From Caldifarciminota bacterium (GTDB lineage Bacteria > Hydrothermota > Hydrothermia > B15-G9 > WFZT01): 12,666 nt of DNA. Location of the stretch: NCBI GenBank assembly GCA_026986235.1, contig JALSOY010000121.1, positions 1 through 12,666 of the forward strand, given 5' to 3'. The position numbers and the translations under genes are program-made. Shown here piece by piece: positions 6,217 through 12,666 of this stretch. The notes beneath the pieces are model-generated. The model worked only from the letters and a program-made list of their open reading frames with translations, was not told where the DNA came from and made no database searches. Each line of letters begins with the position of its first letter. The stretch's first letter is position 1.

Positions 6217-7236
6217 ATGGTATTCCAGACAATCTGGTTTATTCTCGTAACAGTGCTTTTCATCGGGTTCTTCTTCCTCGAGGGATTTGACTACGGGGTG
6301 GGGATACTCCTCCCCTTCCTCGGGAAGAAGGACGAGGAGAGGAGAGCAATATTAAATGCCATCGGACCTTTCTGGGATGGCAACGAGGTCTGGCTCATCA
6401 CGGCCGGTGGCGCTCTCTTCGCATCTTTTCCCCAGGTTTACGCAACCCTGTTCAGTGGATTTTATCTCGCACTTTTCCTGATACTTCTTGGACTCATCGT
6501 TAGAGGCGTATCATTTGAATTTAGAAGTAAGGTAGAAAATCCGTCCTGGAGAAACTTCTGGGACTGGATGAACTTCCTTGGAAGCTTTCTGGCCGCCCTC
6601 CTCTGGGGTGTCGCAGTTGGAAACCTCATCCGTGGAGTTCCCATTGACGAAAAGATGTACTATCACGGTGGCCTTCTGGGCCTTATCAGTATATTCACCC
6701 TTGTTGCTGGTGTGACATTTGTCCTTCTCTTTGCCTATCACGGAGCCAACTTCCTTTCCCTGAAACTTGCCGACGAAATGGCTGAGAGAGCGAAGGCTAC
6801 GGCAAAGAAACTCTGGATCTGGACCGTTATATTTGCAGTGATCTTCATCCTGTGGTCACTCTTCGGTACCCCTTACTTTACAAAGGGGTCAGTGCCGGGT
6901 CTGGCCTATCTCGCTGCCGTTCTTGCGGCCATCTCTCTCCTGATTTCCGGTTTCAGGGCCAGACAGGGAAGGAGTGGATGTGCGTTTCTCTGGAGTTCAC
7001 TAACGATAGTTTTTGCCACGGTGATGGTCTTTGCAGGTCTCTATCCGAGGATAATGATTTCAACGATGAATCCGGCCTGGAGCTTAACCATATACAATGC
7101 GTCTGCCAGTCACTACACGCTGAAGACCATGACGATCGTGGCAGTGCTTCTGGTTCCCATTGTCCTGCTCTATCAGATCTGGACTTATATGGTGTTCAAG
7201 GACAGGATAAGCGTGAAGAGCGAGATGGAGTATTAG
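6217..7236 (+). CDS. cydB: Cytochrome bd quinol oxidase subunit II
   Basis: CydB pairs with CydA to form the oxidase core in the cytoplasmic membrane; it binds no catalytic ligand set of its own but is needed for heme assembly and stability. The 339 residues match the usual family length. The N-terminal FLEGFDYGVGILLPFLG and the block GPFWDGNEVWLITAGGALFASFPQ near residues 50-70 are family hallmarks. Several transmembrane stretches follow to a short charged C-terminus. The ribosome binding site AAGGAGGT at 6203-6210 overlaps the cydA stop codon, so the two genes are translated from one message at similar rates. No cydX-like small ORF and no cydCD transporter genes follow in the window: a GC-rich hairpin begins eight bases after the stop and the next gene is convergent. 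Confidence 0.97.
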   Translation: MVFQTIWFILVTVLFIGFFFLEGFDYGVGILLPFLGKKDEERRAILNAIGPFWDGNEVWLITAGGALFASFPQVYATLFSGFYLALFLILLGLIVRGVSFEFRSKVENPSWRNFWDWMNFLGSFLAALLWGVAVGNLIRGVPIDEKMYYHGGLLGLISIFTLVAGVTFVLLFAYHGANFLSLKLADEMAERAKATAKKLWIWTVIFAVIFILWSLFGTPYFTKGSVPGLAYLAAVLAAISLLISGFRARQGRSGCAFLWSSLTIVFATVMVFAGLYPRIMISTMNPAWSLTIYNASASHYTLKTMTIVAVLLVPIVLLYQIWTYMVFKDRISVKSEMEY

Positions 7237-7243
7237 TTCTTTT

Positions 7244-7272
7244 GGGGGCGGCGGCCGGAGGCCGCCGCCCCC
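7244..7272. terminator. Very GC-rich hairpin between convergent cydB and the GGDEF gene
   Basis: A perfect 13-bp stem of only G and C, with a 3-base loop (GGA at 7257-7259), begins eight bases after the cydB stop. It lies 30 bases beyond the stop of the convergent gene. Neither strand has a U-tract right after the stem: ACTTTC follows on plus and AAAAGAAC on minus. It therefore looks like a two-way transcription roadblock or mRNA 3' protector and not a classic intrinsic terminator. Confidence 0.65.
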
Positions 7273-7302
7273 ACTTTCAAAAAAGGATTCTCTTCCCCTG
7301 AA

Positions 7303-10197
7303 TCACCCTGAGAGTTCCCGGATCATCCTCTCTGTGTTTTCCATCTCAAACTGATTCTGGATTTGCTCAAAAACTGACCTGGCCCTTCTCAAATACTCTC
7401 TTGCCCTGGCTTTATTTCCAGCCCTTTTATACGACAATCCCAGATAGCGGAGCAGAAGGGCCTTCTCCCACAGGTATCCAGTATTTTCTGCAATACGAAG
7501 AGCCTCTCTTATGAGGTGAATCGCCTCCTCCGTCCTGCCTGTTTCTATCAGAAATTCACATGAGAAAAAGTAGTATCCGTAATCGTCCTCAGATCTTGGC
7601 TTCGCCTTTTTAAACACCGCTTCAGCCTCCTCTACATGTCCCGTTTTGAGATAAATAAATCCTCTGAAGAGATCAACTTCACCTGGCAGGTACGACGGTA
7701 TTTTTTCAGAGTACTGTTCAAGACTGGAAAGGGCTTCCATGGCGAGGTCGTACTTACCCCATCTTATGTAGTTATAGACCATACCGTGCCATAGGTGGTA
7801 TGCCAGAAAATCACTTTTTACCCTGTACTTATTTTTAAGAAGGCCCTCTTTCAAAACATTTTCCGCCTGCTCAAACTCTCCGACCATACTATGTGCGTAT
7901 CCAAGATCAATGTAAATGATAACCATCCCCTTTTCATCACCGATTTTTTCTTTTGCATTTAGAGCCCTTTTGAACCACTTAATCGCCTCGGTCTGATAAC
8001 CGTGTCTTGACCACACAAGGCCAATGTTAACGAGAATAGCCGCTTCACGGACAAGATCTCCCACCTCCCTGGAAATCTTCAGTGCCTCTTTTAAATACGA
8101 GAGTGCAACATCCGTATCCTTCAGGTGATACACACCGAGGGCGGAAAGAGCCAGGAGTCTATCCACTGGGTTTATGCTCTGATTGAGGAAACCTTTCAGC
8201 CTGGTAATGCATTCCTCTGTCTCGAGTGAATGAATCTTTGCTGTATAGTTTAAAACGGTTACGCAAAAACTTATCTCAAGGGAGGGATCCTGACAACTTT
8301 TTACGGTCTCCTTTAGCTCGTTGTACAGAGTCTTTGCCTTCTCAAATCCACCTTCGTCTATGAGAAGACCAAAGAGATGTATTTTGTACTTTACGATGTT
8401 CTCCTTCTTACGGGAGATTTTTATGAGTCTCTGGAGAACGCTTTTGGCGCCTTCGAGATCACCTTTCAGAATGTTCAGTTTGTACTGCAAGAGCAGGATT
8501 TCTGATGGCCTTAAAAATTTTCCGGCAAGATTTATGTAGTAAGACGCTCTTTTCAGGTCTCCGATCTCGAGGAAGCTCTCTCCCATAAGCCTGTAGAGTT
8601 TCCCTGACGACTTACCGGGAATGTTATTTAAAGCCTTTTCTGCTATTTCAAAAAACCTCACGGCATCCTTTATGTATCCACCGGAAAGGTACCTCTCCCC
8701 AATTTTTAAAGCTGATCTGTATGCCTTTTCCCAGTTACCTGCTTTCAGATAGCAAACTGTTCGTACCTCTTCTGGCTCATCATATCTCTCAAGTGTTTTT
8801 GAAAGCTTTGAATACATAAGCTGCTTGGTGGCCATGCTGATACTTTCACGAAGTGCGAGCTTTACTATTCCGTGAATAAAATCAAACCTTCCTTCACCGG
8901 TATCGTACAACCATCCTGATGATGCGAGATATTCAAAAATACGGACAATCCTGTCTGGACTCAGATCAAGAATTTTGCCAAATATCCAGGGATTGATCCC
9001 GTCTTCAAGAAGTGATGAGTAAAGGAGGACGGATCGCACTTTCTCGGGTAGTTTCCGGATCTGGGACACAACCATATCCTTAACCATTTCAGGTACCAAA
9101 AGCTTTTCCTGATCAACGACGAACCAGCTTTGCTGAAAATCCACGAGAATTCCGGCTCTCAACGATTCCTTCAGAATGAGCTGGAGTAGAAATGGGTTAC
9201 CACCAGATTGCTTCTGGAAGAAGTCTATCAGCTGTCCATTTACTGGAGATGAGAGGTAGTACTGAAGGAATTCAGCTGTCGTTTTCCTGTCAAAAGATTT
9301 AAGCCTTATGCGCGTGATGAATCCATCCTTTTCAAGCTCAAGAATGGAGTCGATAAAACTACCCGGGACCTCTCCGGGACGAAAGCTCAAAATTATCCCT
9401 TTTCCTGCTTTCAGGCTCATTGAGAGTTCAAGGATGTCTTCAAGTTCCTCCTCTTTCAGGTGGTGAATATCTTCATAGATCGTTATCGTGGCTTCACACG
9501 CTGGAATTCTGCCGGGCTTATGGTGGGGCAAAAATCTAACGACGCGATAGTCATAATTGAGGAGTTCAATGAACTTAAACCCTTCCTTAATGAATGCAGA
9601 CTTTCCTATTCCCGGTGGCCCCTCCACTGTTATAACCCTGGAGCTGCCGTTTCTGATCTCAACAAGCTCTCTTCTGAGCTTCATGAGTTCAGTCTTTCTA
9701 TCAACAAATTTCCTGCCTTCCATCTGATAAACGGTGACATCCCTGTGCCTTTTGTTTCTGAAAAGGTCCGAGTCCGCCTTTGCCAGAAGTTCGTGCAGGG
9801 TCTTTCCGTCGTCTGGAAATGCAGCAACACCCGCACTGAAGGAGATCTGGATAGGTGGATCTGTGTTGAATGTTTCCATCTCAAGAAGATTTTTTATCCT
9901 TTCAACAACCTTTTTTGCACTTTCCCTATCGGCTTCCGGCAGGAAAATGATGAACTCATCACCTCCATACCTGACGAAAATGTCCCTCTTTCTCAAAAAC
10001 TGCTTTATAAAATCTGCAAGTCCCTGAAGCACCCTGTCACCGACCTGATGACCAAAGACATCGTTTACAATTTTGAACTTATCTATATCGATGAGGGCAA
10101 TGGCGAAGGGGGTACCGGAATTCAGGTGTTTTTCTGTGACCCTGAATAGCTCGTCCCTGAGGTATAATCCCGTTAATGGATCACGAGACCTTACCAT
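7303..10197 (-). CDS. GGDEF diguanylate cyclase fused to STAND/AAA_16-type ATPase and TPR repeats
   Basis: This 964-residue soluble protein has three parts. Residues 5-160 are a GGDEF domain predicted to make c-di-GMP: DPLTGLY at 6-12, DIDKFKIVND at 37-46, an intact RxxD inhibitory site RKRD at 69-72 and GGDEF at 78-82. Residues about 165-460 are a P-loop ATPase like those of MalT/COG3899 proteins, with Walker A GPPGIGKS at 193-200, an acidic Walker B-like stretch ending YED at 241-243, SGGNPF at 331-336 and FIHGIVKLALRESI from 440. The remainder holds about ten TPR-like helix pairs. The ATG at 10195-10197 is the only ATG, GTG or TTG after the in-frame TAA at 10279-10281, so GGDEF starts at the extreme N-terminus. 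No sensory, DNA-binding or membrane segment is seen. A promoter ends six bases before the ATG. Ligand and output are unknown; a STAND-like switch controlling the cyclase is my inference. Confidence 0.9.
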   Translation of the reverse strand: MVRSRDPLTGLYLRDELFRVTEKHLNSGTPFAIALIDIDKFKIVNDVFGHQVGDRVLQGLADFIKQFLRKRDIFVRYGGDEFIIFLPEADRESAKKVVERIKNLLEMETFNTDPPIQISFSAGVAAFPDDGKTLHELLAKADSDLFRNKRHRDVTVYQMEGRKFVDRKTELMKLRRELVEIRNGSSRVITVEGPPGIGKSAFIKEGFKFIELLNYDYRVVRFLPHHKPGRIPACEATITIYEDIHHLKEEELEDILELSMSLKAGKGIILSFRPGEVPGSFIDSILELEKDGFITRIRLKSFDRKTTAEFLQYYLSSPVNGQLIDFFQKQSGGNPFLLQLILKESLRAGILVDFQQSWFVVDQEKLLVPEMVKDMVVSQIRKLPEKVRSVLLYSSLLEDGINPWIFGKILDLSPDRIVRIFEYLASSGWLYDTGEGRFDFIHGIVKLALRESISMATKQLMYSKLSKTLERYDEPEEVRTVCYLKAGNWEKAYRSALKIGERYLSGGYIKDAVRFFEIAEKALNNIPGKSSGKLYRLMGESFLEIGDLKRASYYINLAGKFLRPSEILLLQYKLNILKGDLEGAKSVLQRLIKISRKKENIVKYKIHLFGLLIDEGGFEKAKTLYNELKETVKSCQDPSLEISFCVTVLNYTAKIHSLETEECITRLKGFLNQSINPVDRLLALSALGVYHLKDTDVALSYLKEALKISREVGDLVREAAILVNIGLVWSRHGYQTEAIKWFKRALNAKEKIGDEKGMVIIYIDLGYAHSMVGEFEQAENVLKEGLLKNKYRVKSDFLAYHLWHGMVYNYIRWGKYDLAMEALSSLEQYSEKIPSYLPGEVDLFRGFIYLKTGHVEEAEAVFKKAKPRSEDDYGYYFFSCEFLIETGRTEEAIHLIREALRIAENTGYLWEKALLLRYLGLSYKRAGNKARAREYLRRARSVFEQIQNQFEMENTERMIRELSG

Positions 10198-10203
10198 GGT
10201 ATT

Positions 10204-10232
10204 AGTATAAAAGTGGTTGACTTGTTTTTGAA
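10204..10232 (-). promoter_or_regulatory. Promoter of the GGDEF-ATPase-TPR gene; predicted leaderless start
   Basis: On the minus strand TTCAAA at 10227-10232 and TATACT at 10204-10209 are separated by exactly 17 bp. Six bases (AATACC) follow the -10 box before the ATG at 10197, so the predicted mRNA begins at the ATG itself. No Shine-Dalgarno sequence precedes the start. The gene is therefore likely transcribed apart from recN. Confidence 0.6.
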
Positions 10233-10239
10233 CACCCTG

Positions 10240-10268
10240 TTGACCAGAACTTTTATCGGGTGTATAAG
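10240..10268 (+). promoter_or_regulatory. Plus-strand promoter-like sequence pointing into recN antisense
   Basis: TTGACC at 10240-10245 and TATAAG at 10263-10268 are separated by 17 bp, a close match to a housekeeping-type promoter. Transcription would start near 10275 and run antisense to the 3' end of recN. There is no plus-strand gene downstream. A short inverted repeat (10302-10315) and a run of six T at about 10331-10336 follow, which could end a short RNA of about 60 bases. This is weak evidence for an RNA. Confidence 0.3.
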
Positions 10269-10301
10269 CATTACATCTTTACCTGATTGAAAAGTGGCTC
10301 C

Positions 10302-10315
10302 AGTGGGTATCCACT
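10302..10315. repeat. Short inverted repeat at the recN stop codon
   Basis: AGTGGGTATCCACT forms a 5-bp stem with a 4-base loop across the end of recN. A further AGTGG at 10293-10297 allows an alternative pairing, after which the minus strand reads TTTTC. This could be a weak recN terminator. The rest of the 116-bp gap (10198-10313) holds the two promoter-like sequences described separately. Confidence 0.3.
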
Positions 10316-11975
10316 ACATCTGTCCTGCGTTTTTTAATAGTTCTCTGGCATGAACTATTGAACTTTCAGTAATTTTTTCTCCTGCGAGCATCCTTGCGAT
10401 CTCTTTTACCCTCTCGTCCCCGGTAAGCTCTCTAACACGAGTTACCGTCCTTCCTCCGGAGACTATTTTTTCAACGACAAAGTGTTTTGATCCGTAAACC
10501 GCGATTTGAGGGAGGTGTGTGATCGTGATAACCTGTCCCTTTTTCGAGATGGAAGCCAGCTTTTTCCCCACTGCTTCGGCAATTCTACCACCTATTCCCA
10601 CATCTATTTCGTCGAATATGAGAGTGGGGATGTCATCGATTTCCGATAGAACCGTTTTGAGTGCAAGCATGATCCTTGATAATTCGCCACCCGACGCCAC
10701 CTTTCTGAGTGGCTTTGGTTCTTCTCCAGGATTGGTGGAGATCAAAAATTCGACCTGATCTATACCGGTTTCGTCCACCTCCTTTTCTTTAAAATCAACG
10801 ACAAAAACGGCATTCTGCATACCAAGTTCGGAAAGCTCTTTTAAAACCTGATCCTCAAACTCTCTGGCTGCCCCTTTTCTCCTCTTTGAAAGTGTGCGGG
10901 CAAGATCCATAAGTTCATCGTATTTATCCCTGACCCTGGTTTCCAGTTCTCTCAAAAATTCGTCCTTGACCTCAATTTTTCTGACCTTTTCCAGGGTTTC
11001 ATTGTAAAGTTTCAAAAGTCCCGGTACATCTGTCCTGTACTTTTCTTTTAATCTGTTGATCAGGGATAGACGCTCCATTAGTCTGTCCAGCTCTTCAGGT
11101 TCCGAATGAAGTTTTCCTGAGTAATCAAGTAGATTTCTCCAGAGTTCTTCTATTCTGATGAGGACCTCTTCGAGTGTGATCTCCCGGGATTTCAGGGATT
11201 CGTCGATGCCCGAAAGATTTCTGAGAATATTGAGGACCCTCGTGAGTCTGGAGTAGGCTGAATCGTCATCCTCGTAAATGAGTGAAAGGGCTTCCTGGAT
11301 TCCGCCCCGTAGAGTTTCGAGATTTGAAAGGACTTTTATCCTTTCCTCGAGCTCCTCTTCCTCCCCTTCTTTTAAATCCGCATCTTCAAGTTCTCTTAAC
11401 TGGTATTCAAGAAAATCCTTAAGTTTCTCTGTGTTCTCAACCTCTCTCTTTTCTTTCTCGAATTTCCTCAGGATTTCCTGATACTCTTTGAACAGGCGAG
11501 AGACTCGCTCTTTGAGTGCAACTGTTTCTGCGAACTTATCGAGGTATTCGAGGTGAGAGGAGACATCAAAAAGTTTCTGATGTTCGTGCTGGCCGTGAAT
11601 GTCAACGAGACCGGATGTGAGGTTTCTCAAAAATTGCTGGGTTACAGGTGTCATATTTACAAATGCCCGGGATTTCCGCTGTTCGGGGGTTAAAACCCTT
11701 CGTATTATGATGTCTCCCTCGTGTTCGATTCCATGGTCTTCGAGAAGTTTTTCTGTTTCCTCGTTACCTTCAAAAATACCGACGATTTCAGATCTGTCTT
11801 TGCCAGTAATGAGATCCCAATCTGTCTTGGTACCTATGAGAAGGTTTATGGCGCCCACGAGGAGGGACTTTCCTGCACCGGTTTCACCTGTGATGATGTT
11901 TAAACCCGGGCCAAAATTGAGTTCTGCTGTTTCGACAAGGACGAAATTTTTGATTCTCAGTTCGAGGAGAGCCAT
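10314..11975 (-). CDS. recN: DNA repair protein RecN
   Basis: RecN is an SMC-like ATPase acting early in recombinational repair of double-strand breaks. The 553-residue length matches the family. The N-terminal half of the ATPase carries Walker A GETGAGKS at 30-37 and VDIHGQHEHQ at 124-133. A long charged coiled-coil region follows, roughly 150-375, with dense Glu/Lys/Leu stretches. The C-terminal half has the ABC signature SGGELSR at 428-434, Walker B TLIFDEID at 451-458 and ITHLPQIA at 485-492. All ATPase motifs are intact. The ATG at 11973-11975 shares its A with the nadK stop codon (TAATG), so the two are cotranscribed and probably coupled. The nadK-recN pairing is common in bacterial chromosomes. 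Confidence 0.97.
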   Translation of the reverse strand: MALLELRIKNFVLVETAELNFGPGLNIITGETGAGKSLLVGAINLLIGTKTDWDLITGKDRSEIVGIFEGNEETEKLLEDHGIEHEGDIIIRRVLTPEQRKSRAFVNMTPVTQQFLRNLTSGLVDIHGQHEHQKLFDVSSHLEYLDKFAETVALKERVSRLFKEYQEILRKFEKEKREVENTEKLKDFLEYQLRELEDADLKEGEEEELEERIKVLSNLETLRGGIQEALSLIYEDDDSAYSRLTRVLNILRNLSGIDESLKSREITLEEVLIRIEELWRNLLDYSGKLHSEPEELDRLMERLSLINRLKEKYRTDVPGLLKLYNETLEKVRKIEVKDEFLRELETRVRDKYDELMDLARTLSKRRKGAAREFEDQVLKELSELGMQNAVFVVDFKEKEVDETGIDQVEFLISTNPGEEPKPLRKVASGGELSRIMLALKTVLSEIDDIPTLIFDEIDVGIGGRIAEAVGKKLASISKKGQVITITHLPQIAVYGSKHFVVEKIVSGGRTVTRVRELTGDERVKEIARMLAGEKITESSIVHARELLKNAGQM

Positions 11976-12666
11976 TATCCCCAGCCCAATTTTTTCCTCA
12001 GAATCTCAAAAAATCCCGGAGTATCGTCGAGTCTTATAAGTTTCACCCTGTTGTGGCACTCAGTTATTTCAATGGACTCACCGTTCTCAAGCAACACCTC
12101 GTCCTGCCCGTCTGCTGATAGCAGAATTCTTTCCTCCCCTTTGGAAGAGGATGTGATTTTTAAATAGATGTTAGATGGTAGAATAACGGGTCTCACTGAG
12201 AGGGTATGGGCACAGATGGGTGTAACGATGATGGCATTCATCCCGGGATGAACGATGGGACCTCCTGCAGCAAGGTTGTAGGCTGTGGAGCCTGTGGGGG
12301 TTGCAACTATCACACCGTCTGCCCTGTACCTGTTGAGAAGCTCGCCCGATGTGAATACCTCGATGTCTATCATCCGTGAGGACCCTGTAACTCTTATGGA
12401 AATGTCGTTCAGGGCAATGAATTCCTGTGCGCTTGAGGATCTGAATGCACGCAGAACCATTCTCTCTTCAATTTTGAAGTCCCCATTTAAAATGTGATCT
12501 AAAAGCTTATCCACCTCATCGACCCTGAAGACAGTGAGAAAGCCGAGGCCCCCGATATTCACGCCTGCAATGGGAAGACCTCTGGAGTACCTCGCAGTTC
12601 TGAGAAGGGTACCGTCACCACCGAAGGAGACCAGCACATCAGCAAATAGGGATAGTTCATCTATGG
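11975..12666 (-). CDS. nadK: NAD kinase, 5' end beyond the window
   Basis: NAD kinase phosphorylates NAD to NADP in the cytosol. About 230 codons are visible; the N-terminal part, likely 50-80 residues, lies past the right edge. Family motifs are SFGGDGTLLRTAR near the visible N-terminus, GVNIGGLGFLT, the ALND motif, RADGVIVATPTGSTAYNLAAGGPIVHP, and ITPICAHTLSVRPVILP written as VTPICAHTLSVRPVI. The frame stays open from GTG at 12635-12637 to the edge, reading IDELSLFADVLVSFGG, so that GTG is internal and not the start. The stop overlaps the recN start by one base. The protein resembles the standard bacterial NadK with nothing missing in the visible part. Confidence 0.95.
   Translation of the reverse strand, partial: IDELSLFADVLVSFGGDGTLLRTARYSRGLPIAGVNIGGLGFLTVFRVDEVDKLLDHILNGDFKIEERMVLRAFRSSSAQEFIALNDISIRVTGSSRMIDIEVFTSGELLNRYRADGVIVATPTGSTAYNLAAGGPIVHPGMNAIIVTPICAHTLSVRPVILPSNIYLKITSSSKGEERILLSADGQDEVLLENGESIEITECHNRVKLIRLDDTPGFFEILRKKLGWG

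Noticed and set aside
7237..7302. A cydX-type third oxidase subunit after cydB
   Set aside because: The 66-bp gap is filled by the hairpin and has no start codon with an open frame of suitable length.
9460..10149. 229-codon open frame antisense to the GGDEF/ATPase region
   Set aside because: It mirrors a well-supported coding region with intact motifs on the other strand, and its own translation shows no family resemblance.
12635..12637. GTG as the start of nadK
   Set aside because: The frame continues open to the window edge with NAD kinase-like residues (LFADVLVSFGGDG), so the gene is simply cut off.
1..12666. Mobile element, defence system, CRISPR or prophage
   Set aside because: No transposase, integrase, terminal repeats, spacer arrays or phage genes were seen, and all genes look like vertical housekeeping or signalling genes.

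Overview
The window looks like ordinary chromosome from a bacterium with a compact, probably thermophilic-type genome. Intergenic gaps are short, genes overlap, and the proteins are rich in Lys, Glu and Arg. Base composition is mid-range by eye. The phylum cannot be named from sequence alone. Cytochrome bd oxidase points to some contact with oxygen, probably microaerobic. No mobile element, CRISPR array, tRNA or rRNA was seen.

Layout. (1) Positions 1-4693, minus strand: a tight four-gene operon read from high to low coordinates. It holds a 6-phosphofructokinase of the G/K-signature class, a COG1237-type metallo-beta-lactamase-fold hydrolase, a DUF6569/ARPP-1-like protein, and a bifunctional RelA/SpoT (p)ppGpp enzyme cut off by the left edge. 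The junctions are a 10-bp gap, a 4-bp ATGA overlap and a 23-bp overlap with a TTG start. (2) Positions 4694-4845: the divergent control region between pfkA and cydA, with two 15-bp palindromes of the same TTGAW-N5-WTCAA design. (3) Positions 4846-7236, plus strand: cydAB, each gene with a strong ribosome binding site, followed by a very GC-rich hairpin shared with the convergent gene. (4) Positions 7303-10197, minus strand: a 964-residue protein joining an intact GGDEF diguanylate cyclase, a STAND/AAA_16-type ATPase and a long TPR array. (5) Positions 10314-12666, minus strand: nadK (cut off by the right edge) and recN, overlapping by one base.

The region mixes central metabolism and respiration (PFK, cytochrome bd, NAD kinase) with nucleotide second messengers: (p)ppGpp from RSH and c-di-GMP from the GGDEF protein. 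The most unusual items are the GGDEF-STAND-TPR protein, whose start is unambiguous and leaves no sensory or dimerisation segment before GGDEF; the paired operator-like palindromes; and two genes (pfkA and the GGDEF gene) whose -10 box lies exactly six bases before the ATG, which predicts leaderless mRNAs.
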